A stretch of 64,000 nt of DNA from Helicobacter baculiformis (lineage in GTDB: Bacteria; Campylobacterota; Campylobacteria; Campylobacterales; Helicobacteraceae): positions 1 to 64,000 of the forward strand of contig NZ_FZMF01000033.1 of the NCBI RefSeq assembly GCF_900197685.1, in the 5' to 3' direction. Of this stretch, positions 56,758-64,000 are shown in pieces. Both the position numbers and the translations under genes were made by a program. The first letter of the stretch is position 1. Every line of letters begins with the position of its first letter. The notes under the pieces are model-generated. The model was not told the origin of the DNA, did not search any database, and worked only from the letters and a program-made list of their open reading frames with translations.

Positions 56758-57957
56758 ATGCATATTTTGGTTTTAAATCTAGGTAGTTCTTCCATCAAGT
56801 TTCAGTTATTTCACATTGAGAGACAAAGCGTGCTTGCTAAAGGGCTTGTGGAACAAATTGGTGGGGATTGTTCCCAAATCCAAATCTATTCTCATGAAGG
56901 GTGTGCTAAGATCAGTCAAGAATGCATGCGCATCTCCACTTACGAAGAAGGGCTACAGCATATCGAGTATGCTCTGCGTGATTTGGGCATTTTGGAGAGT
57001 TTAGGACATGTAGATGGTGTAGGGCATCGTGTTGTGCATGGAGGGGATCTGTTTATTAAGCCCACTCTCATCACTGATGAGGTGATCGCTCACATTGAAA
57101 AACTCGCCTTTTTAGCTCCTCTCCATAACCCCGCCCACTTAATGGGTATTAAGACTCTCAAACAAAAAGCCCCTCATGTGCCCCAAGTTGCTGTTTTTGA
57201 CACCGCTTTTCACCAAAGTATTCCTGCACATGCGTTCATGTATGCCCTACCTTACGATCTCTATGAAACCTACAAATTGCGCCGTTATGGCTTTCATGGC
57301 ACTTCACACCATTTTGTAGCGATGGAGGCGGCTAATTTCTTGGGTATTCCTTATGAGCAATTTAATGCCATCTCTCTACACTTGGGCAATGGAGCGAGTG
57401 TGTGTGCCATTGAAAAAGGTAAGAGTGTAGACACTTCCATGGGACTCACCCCCTTAGAGGGCTTGATTATGGGCACCCGCTCAGGCGATTTAGATCCTGC
57501 TTTGTTGGGCTATATCATGCAAATCCAGCGTGAGAGTTTAGAAGAGGTCAATGATGTTCTCAATAAAGAAAGTGGCTTAAAAGGGTTGTGTGGCAAAAGC
57601 GACATGCGTAGCGTGGAAGCCTTGATTGAGAAGGGCGATGAAAAAGCGCAATTGGCTTTTGACATGTATGCCTATCGTATCCGTAAATATGTGGGGTCTT
57701 ACTTACTCACCTTGGGGCGCATTGATGCGTTGATTTTTACCGGGGGTGTGGGTGAGAATTGTGCACGATTGCGCAAGGCCGTTTGTGCCAATTTGGAGAA
57801 TTTTGGCATGATTCTCGATCTAGACACCAATAGCAACCCTCCTAAAGGCGTGGTAAATTTAAGCCAGTCTAATACGGCTGTGCAGATTTTGCGCGTGCCC
57901 ACCAATGAAGAATGGGCGATTGCAAATCAAAGTGCCAAGATTATTCAAGCGTGCTAG
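56758..57957 (+). CDS. ackA: Acetate kinase AckA
   Basis: AckA converts acetyl phosphate and ADP to acetate and ATP. The 399 residues include both acetate-kinase signatures: VLNLGSSSIKFQLF at the N-terminus and YGFHGTSHHFVA in the middle. HLGNGASVCAI, MGTRSGDLDP, FTGGVGENCA and the C-terminal VPTNEEWAIA follow. Together with pta, it gives an overflow route yielding ATP from the pyruvate made by the glucose cluster. Confidence 0.97.
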   Translation: MHILVLNLGSSSIKFQLFHIERQSVLAKGLVEQIGGDCSQIQIYSHEGCAKISQECMRISTYEEGLQHIEYALRDLGILESLGHVDGVGHRVVHGGDLFIKPTLITDEVIAHIEKLAFLAPLHNPAHLMGIKTLKQKAPHVPQVAVFDTAFHQSIPAHAFMYALPYDLYETYKLRRYGFHGTSHHFVAMEAANFLGIPYEQFNAISLHLGNGASVCAIEKGKSVDTSMGLTPLEGLIMGTRSGDLDPALLGYIMQIQRESLEEVNDVLNKESGLKGLCGKSDMRSVEALIEKGDEKAQLAFDMYAYRIRKYVGSYLLTLGRIDALIFTGGVGENCARLRKAVCANLENFGMILDLDTNSNPPKGVVNLSQSNTAVQILRVPTNEEWAIANQSAKIIQAC

Positions 57958-58045
57958 TCTTCAAAAGTCTTGTGGGAGCTAGATTGCAAAAATGAGGGGT
58001 GGGTGTTCTAATCTTTTGGTTATGGTGGCAAATAAAAGGGTATTG

Positions 58046-58144
58046 ATGGGCTTACTCGATATTTTGTTACTCGTGTTTTTAATAGGGGTGTTGATAGGGG
58101 GAGTGGGCTATTACCTTTACATGGTGTTTAAAAATGATTCCTAG
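58046..58144 (+). CDS. 32-residue single-helix membrane peptide
   Basis: ATG 58046 preceded by AAAAGGG opens a 32-codon frame whose product is nearly all membrane helix (LLDILLLVFLIGVLIGGVGY) followed by YLYMVFKNDS. It overlaps queH by 11 bases. In-frame ATGs at 58022 and 57992 would lengthen it to 40 or 50 residues but have poorer ribosome-binding sites. Function unknown; the overlap suggests coupling to queH. Confidence 0.5.
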   Translation: MGLLDILLLVFLIGVLIGGVGYYLYMVFKNDS

Positions 58145-59300
58145 CATGTTAGTGCATATCTGTTGTGCTGTAGATAGTCATTATTTTTTGCAGGAGTTGC
58201 GTAAACTCTATCCTCAAACAAAAATAACAGGTTTTTTTTACAATCCTAATATACATCCGCACGAAGAATATCTCTTGCGTTTACAAGACACCAAGCGTTC
58301 GTGCAAGATGTTAAATATTGATCTTGTAGAGGGAGATTACACGCTTGAAGAGTGGTTAGAAGCCATCAAGGGGCTAGAGCAAGAGAAAGAAAAAGGGGCT
58401 AGGTGCAATATCTGTTTTGATGTGCGTTTAGAAACAAGTGCAAAAATGGCACTCATGTTAGGCATTACGCATTTTAGCACCACTTTACTTTCTAGTCCCA
58501 TGAAAGAGCAAGCCATTCTTAAAGCTCAAGGTGAAGCTATTGGAGCGCGTTATAATCTTACATTCCTCTATCACAATGTGCGGGCTAAAGGGGGGGTAGA
58601 GCGACAAAATGCCCTTGCCAAACGCGACAAACTCTACCGCCAAAATTACTGCGGATGTAAGTTCGCTTTAAATGCCCAAAGGGAGACGCAAAACAAAGTC
58701 TGCATTGAACTTATGAGCCCTCTTAATCGCCAAGTGCATCCAGCAAGCATTGCGCAACGCTTAAAACTTTTCAAAGAGCGCGACATCCTAGAGGCAAATG
58801 GACAGGATTACCATCTTTTGCAGCGCCAATCTCAAAGTTATCTGCTCATGCGCGCGTTTGTATGTGTAGGCACAAGCGTGTTGCCTAGTTTGGTCTTGAA
58901 CCGCTCCCAAAGCAAAAAGATAAATATTAAAGATTTGGAGATTCATAGCATCAAGCTACCCCCCACCCTCACAGAATCTCTCTTATCTCAGCAACACCAT
59001 CTTACTTTGGAGTCCACTTGCTTGGATGTGGGTATATCTGTGAAAGACGATACACTTTTTTTAGATGTGCAAGGTGTAGCAACCCTGCTTAATATCCCTC
59101 CCACATCTCTAGAAACGCTACGACTGAGTTATGCCCAAGAGCTCTATATTCGTGAGAAACTGGTGGGCATCGAGAGTATTCAGCCTCTAATCGTGGTGCA
59201 GAGCTTAGCGCTTTTCAAAGCCTCACATGCACCTATTCATGTAGAGGTTGTGGCAGAATTTTTTGAGCACAAATCCTTTTACATGCTCGCTAATACCTAA
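58134..59300 (+). CDS. queH: Epoxyqueuosine reductase QueH (long form)
   Basis: QueH does the last step of queuosine tRNA modification. The N-terminal ~200 residues hold the conserved set: VHICCAVDSHYF (CC pair), FYNPNIHPHEEY, GARCNICFDVRL and NYCGCKFAL, giving the Cys ligands for the iron-sulfur and metal centres. The remaining ~185 residues are an extra domain of unknown role, also present, as I recall, in the H. pylori homologue HP0100. The gene starts inside the small membrane-peptide gene. Confidence 0.88.
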   Translation: MIPSMLVHICCAVDSHYFLQELRKLYPQTKITGFFYNPNIHPHEEYLLRLQDTKRSCKMLNIDLVEGDYTLEEWLEAIKGLEQEKEKGARCNICFDVRLETSAKMALMLGITHFSTTLLSSPMKEQAILKAQGEAIGARYNLTFLYHNVRAKGGVERQNALAKRDKLYRQNYCGCKFALNAQRETQNKVCIELMSPLNRQVHPASIAQRLKLFKERDILEANGQDYHLLQRQSQSYLLMRAFVCVGTSVLPSLVLNRSQSKKINIKDLEIHSIKLPPTLTESLLSQQHHLTLESTCLDVGISVKDDTLFLDVQGVATLLNIPPTSLETLRLSYAQELYIREKLVGIESIQPLIVVQSLALFKASHAPIHVEVVAEFFEHKSFYMLANT

Positions 59301-59374
59301 GTGTGCTTTAGCTGGCTTCTTTTTTAGCTTGAAGTTTATAGACAGAAAAAGCGATTAGATAATCTGTAAAGCAA

Positions 59375-60685
59375 CTATTCCCCATCTCCCTCACAAGCAC
59401 TTTCTTCCCCTATATCACATATAATGGCACTCCCATGATGAGCGTATGCCCGTGCTTTTTTACGATCTTTTGGCACCCCTAAGCCCTTTTCATACATGTC
59501 TGATAAAGATACATAACAATAGCCATTCCCCATGTCCGCGCATTTTTTGTAGTAATGCGCTGCCTTTTTGTAATCGCGTGGGATATGGGCAGCACTAGGG
59601 TCATTTTCATTCCTTTCCAAACCGCCATAATAATAGATGTCGCCCAGTTGGTTGTAGCTAGAGTCATCTCCCAAATCCCCCGCTGCTTTCAAATACTCCA
59701 TAACCTTCTTTAGTGCCTCCACAGAATTTTCTGGTGCCATGGTTTGATACAAATTCGCCAAATGTGCATATCCCTGTGCATCCCCCAACTCCCCTGCCTT
59801 TTTATAATACTCCATAGCCTTGTTCTTATCTACTTGCACTGCTTGGCTAAAACCCCCATTTTCGTAATACTCTCCCATATGGACATAAGCATGCGCATTC
59901 CCCATTGCCACCGCCTTTTGAAAATACGCCACCGCCTTATGCCCATTTTCTAGGATAGTCTCCGTGCTAAGAGAACCATCATAGTCTTGATAAAGCAACC
60001 CCAGTTCATTGTAGGCTTGGCTATCCCCCTTTGTCCCCGCTTTTTCTAGCACCGCCACTGCTTTGAGATAGTATTGTTTGGCTATTTTATGACTGCGTGT
60101 AAAGCCCGGCGCGCCATAAAGATATTTGTAGCCTAGTGTTGTGTAGGCATTAAAATCGCCCATTTCCCCCGCCTTTTCAAGATATGACACTCCCTTTTGG
60201 TGGTATTGATTTTCTTGTGCCTTGCTTAATTCTACACCAAAGCAAAGAAAATCAAAGGGAGCGAACACATAAAATCTCCCAAAGTCCGCATAAATATCTG
60301 CCCTATTTTGATCTAAGTCTAGGGCTTTTTGGTAATAGATGAGTGGTTTTTTACAAGAAAGCCCCCCTTTCGTATCTTCTGCCATGTGTGCTAGCTCAAG
60401 GTAAGCATCTACCACCCCCATTTTCCCCGCCTTTTCAAAGTATTTAATCGCTTTTTTGTAGTCCAAATCCACCCACTGCCCATAGCGATACATCAATCCC
60501 AAATGATAGATCGCCTGCGCCTCTCCTCTTTGCGCCCCCTGTTTGTAAAGTTTAAAAGCTGTGAGGTAGCCCTTCCTCTTGTAAGCTGCCTCTGCCTGCT
60601 CTAAAAGTGTTGCCTGAGCACCCAGTGCGCCTATCATGAATAATATGGCAAAGAAGCCTTTCATGAACGCTCTTTTATTGATCAT
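59375..60685 (-). CDS. Secreted Sel1-repeat protein (long)
   Basis: A 436-residue protein with signal peptide (FFAILFMIGALGAQA) and about eight irregular Sel1-like repeats (KAIKYFEKAGKMG, KAVAYFQKAVAMGNAHAY, KAAHYYKKCADMGNGYCY), several with insertions of 10-20 residues between helices. Only a few Cys are present (for example CKKP, FLCFG, CADMGNGYC), so it is not a classical Hcp. The start may be ATG 60664, which has AAAAGAG upstream. It is the third Sel1 gene in the window; periplasmic or secreted binding functions are likely but unproven. Confidence 0.85.
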   Translation of the reverse strand: MINKRAFMKGFFAILFMIGALGAQATLLEQAEAAYKRKGYLTAFKLYKQGAQRGEAQAIYHLGLMYRYGQWVDLDYKKAIKYFEKAGKMGVVDAYLELAHMAEDTKGGLSCKKPLIYYQKALDLDQNRADIYADFGRFYVFAPFDFLCFGVELSKAQENQYHQKGVSYLEKAGEMGDFNAYTTLGYKYLYGAPGFTRSHKIAKQYYLKAVAVLEKAGTKGDSQAYNELGLLYQDYDGSLSTETILENGHKAVAYFQKAVAMGNAHAYVHMGEYYENGGFSQAVQVDKNKAMEYYKKAGELGDAQGYAHLANLYQTMAPENSVEALKKVMEYLKAAGDLGDDSSYNQLGDIYYYGGLERNENDPSAAHIPRDYKKAAHYYKKCADMGNGYCYVSLSDMYEKGLGVPKDRKKARAYAHHGSAIICDIGEESACEGDGE

Positions 60686-60844
60686 TTTTTATAAAATCTT
60701 CTCTGTTGTTAGCAGGTAGTATACCTACCCTTGACTTTCTATGCACTTCGTGATAGCTTGTAGTTTCGGACTTTGTGGCTATTTTATATAATGCCTATTA
60801 GAATCTTGGCAGTTTATGGTGGTGTAAGCGTTGCGCTTATTTTT

Positions 60845-60880
60845 GATATGCCCCACAGCTAAGGCTTGGGAGCTTGACAG
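60845..60880 (+). repeat. Possible degenerate copy of the dispersed repeat
   Basis: GATATGCCCCACAGCTAAGG followed by CTTGGGAGCTTGACAG keeps the GCTAAGGCT core and flanking C/G runs of the 53378 copy but differs elsewhere. The surrounding 60686-60937 stretch has no gene; it also carries a GGTAG/CTACC hairpin (60715-60729). Confidence 0.3.
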
Positions 60881-60937
60881 AAAGACTAAACAGGACTGCC
60901 CACCCCAAGATTGAGATAAGCAGGCAGACATTGGCAA

Positions 60938-61642
60938 CTAATGGCAGTTAAAATCTCGATCGCCATACGCTTGGGGACCTTGAGCGTGGGGCGCGCTTGC
61001 AAAGCCATGTGGGAAATGGTGGGCATGGGGTCCAAAATGACCATGGGGATTAAAATGTGCTTGATGGGCAAAACCATGTCCATAAAAAGGCATAAAACCT
61101 AGCACAAACATGCCGCAAAAGTGAGGGAAAGGGTGGAAACCAAAGGGCATTCCATAAGCGCCGTGGTTAAAGCCATGGGATTGTGGGCCACAGCATGCAT
61201 GTCCATGCGCACCAAAGGGGGGTTGACCTTGAAAGCCGCCCGCTTGATGTCCAAAATGTCCAAAATGTCCTTGATGTCCTTGATGTCCTTGATGTCCTTG
61301 ATGTCCTTGATGTCCTTGATGTCCTTGATGTCCTTGATGTGTTCCATAATCATGCTGTGTGGCATGATGGCAAGAATCCTCTGAGGAAGCGGGAGCGTCG
61401 GCGCCTAAAAGAGCAACGAGGGCATCGCGGATCCCTTCAAAATTTTCAAGCTTATGAGGGAATACTAATTTAAAGACTTCTTCCTTACCCTCTTTGGTGT
61501 AGACAATTTTCATTTCACTCAGATTAAGATCTTTAACTCGTACATTGCTTACACCTTGAACTTGCGCGTACTTTTCTAGCAACTTTACTACATTGTCTAA
61601 CTGCTTAGTGTTCAAGACATCTAACGCGTGCTGTTTATCCAT
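60938..61642 (-). CDS. Histidine-rich (HQG-repeat) probable nickel/metal-binding protein
   Basis: A 234-residue protein in two parts. Residues 1-82 are a compact alpha/beta domain (LDVLNTKQLDNVVKLLEKY, KEEVFKLVFPHKLENFEGIR) reminiscent of DUF2470-type domains. Residues 91-234 contain about 31 His, five Cys, and many Gly and Gln, starting with (HQG)8 HFG HFG and continuing with GHG/PHG/HAHH patterns. Such tails bind Ni or Zn, as in Hpn and Hpn-2 of gastric Helicobacter, but this is longer and has an extra N-terminal domain. AAAAGGAG gives a strong ribosome-binding site. No signal peptide: cytosolic storage or donation to urease or hydrogenase is the best guess. Confidence 0.85.
   Translation of the reverse strand: MDKQHALDVLNTKQLDNVVKLLEKYAQVQGVSNVRVKDLNLSEMKIVYTKEGKEEVFKLVFPHKLENFEGIRDALVALLGADAPASSEDSCHHATQHDYGTHQGHQGHQGHQGHQGHQGHQGHQGHFGHFGHQAGGFQGQPPFGAHGHACCGPQSHGFNHGAYGMPFGFHPFPHFCGMFVLGFMPFYGHGFAHQAHFNPHGHFGPHAHHFPHGFASAPHAQGPQAYGDRDFNCH
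61251..61340 (-). repeat. 9-bp tandem repeat, ten units
   Basis: On the plus strand two CCAAAATGT units (61251-61268) are followed by eight perfect CCTTGATGT units (61269-61340). Read in reverse they code HQG eight times, then HFG twice. Being multiples of three, changes in copy number alter repeat length without breaking the frame. Confidence 0.9.
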
Positions 61643-62095
61643 AAAGGCTCCTTTTTGCTTGTTTTTCGTCCTAAGACTTGGGAAGTTTAGTGATATGAAG
61701 CTTAATAATAACTTAATTAATAATATTGCATATAAATTAGTTGATAGTATTAATAATAACTTTATTGATAATTTAATTAGTATATAAATTTATTGATAGA
61801 TAACTTAATTATAATTACTTTGAAAAGTTAAGATATCAACTTGATTATTTATGATGTCTTTTTTTAAGCAAGAGGTTTAGACATAATTGAGATATGATTC
61901 CATGTAGGTTAGGACAAAAAATATTAACGCCTTGCGTATGCATATACATGCCGTCCAAATGGCATGCACTCCTTAAGATGATTTTTGAGCGGACCTTCAC
62001 CCCTGATCCTGCATAGGATACGTGGAAAGTTTTTATATTTGCCCCTTAATCCAAAATACGCTAAGCTAAGGCATCATTTTCTAAGGTGGTGTGTT
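61643..62095. other. AT-rich intergenic region between the His-rich gene and comB2
   Basis: About 61695-61870 is almost pure A/T, unlike the rest of the window. TTAATAATAACTT occurs twice (61702-61714 and 61750-61762), and TTATTGATA also recurs. Such T/A-rich repeats resemble Fur- or NikR-type operator composition in Helicobacter, but no full palindrome was established. Both flanking genes read away from it. A frame open from 61985 lies ahead of comB2 without a supported start. Confidence 0.5.
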
Positions 62096-62362
62096 TTGCG
62101 TTTTTGGATGCTTTGGGGTTTGGGAGCTTGTGTTCTGCTTGCGCAAGGGGCTGAGAGCTTTTTTAACGCCATTGAAGCACAATTAAAAAGCAACACGGCT
62201 AAGGGCATTCTGATGTTAATCTTCATTGGAATTGCCTTTTATGTGTGGCGTAACTTGGATCGTTGGCGCGAAATTTTCTTCACTCTCTTAAGTGTAGTCT
62301 TAGGGATTATGCTCTTTTTCAAAGCCCCCGCTTTAGCTTCATGGTTTATGGAGTTATTTTAA
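62096..62362 (+). CDS. comB2: ComB2 (VirB2-like pilin of the DNA-uptake system)
   Basis: An 88-residue VirB2-like protein of the ComB type IV apparatus that takes up DNA across the outer membrane in Helicobacter. It has a signal-like first helix (MLWGLGACVLLAQGAES), then GFFNAIEAQLKSNTAKGILM-like mature start (here ESFFNAIEAQLK) and two more helices (ILMLIFIGIAFYVWRNLDRW, FFTLLSVVLGIMLFF). The frame opens at 61985, but TTG 62096 with AAGGTGG upstream, or ATG 62108, gives the family length. TAATG overlap with comB3. Confidence 0.9.
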   Translation: MRFWMLWGLGACVLLAQGAESFFNAIEAQLKSNTAKGILMLIFIGIAFYVWRNLDRWREIFFTLLSVVLGIMLFFKAPALASWFMELF

Positions 62363-62637
62363 TGAGTGCTAGTTATCCTGTCCTCGTGATCTCCGTGCCC
62401 AATTTGAAAGAGATTTCTACTAAAGATAAATTTCTGTGGTTAAACGCTAAATCTTGGATTCTAGCTATTTTTATTCCTTTTATATTCCTGCCATGGCTAG
62501 GTATTCTTTACGCTGTACTGTTATATGGAGGATTTTTATTGTTCTTTAGCATTTTAGAGTTTTTTGATGAAGATATTGCGGATATTTTGATTACGCGCTC
62601 TAAAATCAAAACACCCAGCGATGCATTTTACGCGTGA
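62362..62637 (+). CDS. comB3: ComB3 (VirB3-like inner-membrane protein)
   Basis: A 91-residue VirB3-like protein with a central pair of helices (WILAIFIPFIFLPWLGILYAVLLYGGFLLFF) and short polar ends (SVPNLKEISTKDKF, DEDIADILITRSKIK). It is translationally coupled to comB2 by TAATG. VirB3 proteins work with the VirB4 ATPase; in H. pylori comB4 follows directly, but here a converging gene lies 65 bases downstream and no comB4 is present in the window. Confidence 0.88.
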   Translation: MSASYPVLVISVPNLKEISTKDKFLWLNAKSWILAIFIPFIFLPWLGILYAVLLYGGFLLFFSILEFFDEDIADILITRSKIKTPSDAFYA

Positions 62638-62702
62638 TTCTTCGATATAGTTTCTACAGCTAAACTCTATCAAACACTACGCCACAAGGATATTTTAAGG
62701 TC

Positions 62703-64000
62703 TTACCAGCGCAATTTGCCAGTGCGGTCGGGGTTTTCTAAAATGTTTTGGACATCCTGTATCGTTTTAATGGAGAGTTCGCCCCCATAGAGTTGGCAAA
62801 TACCATTTAGAGCCTCATAAATTTTACCCTCATCACAATGCGCGTAGGCACTTTGATAATCCTTAAAACACGCATCTAATGCCATCAAACGCTCTTGATG
62901 GGTGGAGGCGATCAAGGCTTCTAACTCTTCTCTTTTGGCTACCAATGCGGGCAAGTGTGTCTCTACTAATTGGGTGATCTCTTCGGCTCTGAGCTTGGCA
63001 CGATCCCTAGCAGCAAACGCCCCAAAAAGAGAATCTAGCGCCATATCAATGCTTCTATGACTCACCACCACCGCAAAGGCTCCGGCCACAATGGCTAAAA
63101 TAGGCGCGACAAAGGGAGCAAGAGGGGGCGCAATCACGGCTAACTTAGCCTCTAAGCTCCTTTCTAACCCCACAACACCAACCACCCACGCCGCACCAAA
63201 AAGAGATTTTAAAATGGTTTTGAGTAAATCTCTAAAACTTTTGATCTCTCCCTTGATGTAAGAGAAAATGCCATTGTAGATAGATTTAGCCACATTTCTA
63301 AGGGCATGCCAAAGTTGGCGCAAAGACCCGGCAATGCTTTTAAAGATTTGCCCCACAATGCCCACCACCACATCGATCGCTCCAAATCCTGCCCTGCGCG
63401 CAAATGCCGACTTAAAAGCCTCTAGGGTTTTGCTTAAAAGCCGTTTGATCCGCTCCAGAATGCTGATATCCGTATCTATGGGGTGCTTGGCATACGCGTC
63501 CTTGATTTCCCACACAATCCCATTAGCTAGAGTAGAGAGACTAAAAACAATCGCATCGCTCAAACCCGCTTGGGCGATGTGCCCGCTAGCCGCCACGCTT
63601 TGGGTCATCAACGCGCTAACTCTAGGGTTTTCACACATCCAGCGATTGGTTGTGTTGTTGGCATTGAGTTTGTCTAGGGCTTGTTGGGCTTTTTGTGCTT
63701 GCGCTCCACCATTTGCGACCATTTTTTCTAGGTTTTCTTTATGGTGTTTGTAGTCCTCATAGGGCATGCGCAAATCCACCCCGCTCTCTAGGTAGCGATC
63801 CTTTAATAGCCCCTTTGTGTCTTTAATCACCTTGAGTTGGGCGGTGTTGATGACATTGCCCTTTTTGTCTGGGGTGAGCGTGTCTGTGGTGTTGTGGTTG
63901 GTGCGGGCTAGATCGTCAAGTTTGCTAAAATCCATGTGTTGCACCTCATCACCATAATAAGCTAGAATGTGCTCCACTTTTGCCTGGTCTTTGGGACTCA
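62703..64000 (-). CDS. Unrecognised membrane-associated protein (5' end outside window)
   Basis: An open frame of at least 432 codons running off the window edge; a GTG at 63977 is only the first possible start inside. Order of parts: a hydrophilic, charged N-terminal region (~1-120), a long run of amphipathic basic helices (~170-265, e.g. RLLSKTLEAFKSAFARR and FKSIAGSLRQLWHALRN), a hydrophobic pair (AAWVVGVVGL, LAPFVAPILAIVAGAFAVVV) and a C-terminal helical region with KLRAEEITQLVETHLPALV. I do not recognise the family. The mix of amphipathic and hydrophobic helices could suit a membrane-acting protein. It converges on comB3. Confidence 0.75.
   Translation of the reverse strand, partial: SPKDQAKVEHILAYYGDEVQHMDFSKLDDLARTNHNTTDTLTPDKKGNVINTAQLKVIKDTKGLLKDRYLESGVDLRMPYEDYKHHKENLEKMVANGGAQAQKAQQALDKLNANNTTNRWMCENPRVSALMTQSVAASGHIAQAGLSDAIVFSLSTLANGIVWEIKDAYAKHPIDTDISILERIKRLLSKTLEAFKSAFARRAGFGAIDVVVGIVGQIFKSIAGSLRQLWHALRNVAKSIYNGIFSYIKGEIKSFRDLLKTILKSLFGAAWVVGVVGLERSLEAKLAVIAPPLAPFVAPILAIVAGAFAVVVSHRSIDMALDSLFGAFAARDRAKLRAEEITQLVETHLPALVAKREELEALIASTHQERLMALDACFKDYQSAYAHCDEGKIYEALNGICQLYGGELSIKTIQDVQNILENPDRTGKLRW

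Noticed and set aside
61251-61340. Tandem repeats as a CRISPR array
   Set aside because: Units are 9 bp without spacers and lie in frame inside a coding sequence.
61121-61473. Frames opposite the His-rich gene rich in LMS or LDV repeats
   Set aside because: They are shadows of the 9-bp tandem repeat on the opposite strand; the His-rich frame has the strong ribosome-binding site and a composition known from metal-binding proteins.

Overview
The window comes from a Campylobacterota genome, almost certainly a gastric Helicobacter other than H. pylori (H. felis / H. bizzozeronii / H. heilmannii type). This rests on recognised proteins (TlpD, NikR, ComB2/ComB3, Csd1/Csd2/CcmA, a Hof-type porin, CheV), on gene order that I recall from H. 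pylori, and on a base composition that looks richer in G+C than H. pylori. The species cannot be fixed from the sequence alone.

Layout. 1-16 kb (minus strand) is a long co-directional, overlapping block: addA, nhaA, yajC-secD-secF, a small membrane protein, leuS, lptE, folC, csd2-csd1-ccmA (helical cell shape) and mfd (cut by the window edge). It follows H. pylori HP1553 to HP1541. 15.9-25 kb is a glucose-use locus. edd-eda (minus) diverge from zwf, two tandem 6-phosphogluconolactonase-like genes, glk, pgi and gluP (plus), giving transport, phosphorylation and the complete Entner-Doudoroff route in one place. The second lactonase copy has lost its catalytic residues. 25-31 kb is ligA (minus, with an enlarged Cys-rich zinc region) and cheV-aspS-adk-ppa (plus), as in HP0615-HP0620.

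31-44 kb is an accessory stretch inserted between ppa and the murC/mutS2 block that I recall as its neighbour in H. pylori. It opens with a ~200-bp structured element that looks like an IS200/IS605-derived miniature element. After it come a four-gene glycan cluster (two GT4, one GT2, one CE4 deacetylase), two divergent Sel1-repeat genes (one a lipoprotein fused to SH3 and NlpC/P60 domains), a solitary trpB, and a minus-strand operon: DciA-like gene, a strikingly short uvrC, nikR, nadD, rsfS, miaA. 43.9-49 kb holds a tiny LptM-like lipoprotein, an aminotransferase, murC, a membrane protein and mutS2. 49-53 kb (minus) is a Hof porin, tlpD and bioF. 53.5-59.3 kb (plus) is eno-aroK, pta-ackA, a 32-residue membrane peptide and queH. 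59.4-64 kb holds another Sel1 protein, a histidine-rich protein with an (HQG)8 repeat joined to a small N-terminal domain, a very AT-rich intergenic stretch, comB2-comB3 without the expected comB4, and the 3' part of an unrecognised membrane-associated gene.

How it works together. The cell can import glucose (GluP), phosphorylate it (Glk), oxidise it through Zwf/Pgl/Edd/Eda, finish with Eno, and make ATP and acetate via Pta-AckA. Nickel handling appears through NikR and the His-rich protein. Envelope functions (shape peptidases, LptE, Sec accessory proteins, porin, glycan cluster, NlpC/P60 lipoprotein) dominate the rest. The least ordinary items are the His-rich protein, the inactive-looking lactonase paralogue, the compact UvrC, the enlarged LigA zinc region, the Sel1-NlpC/P60 fusion with its structured leader, and the ~200-bp element with possible orphan guide-RNA-like structure.
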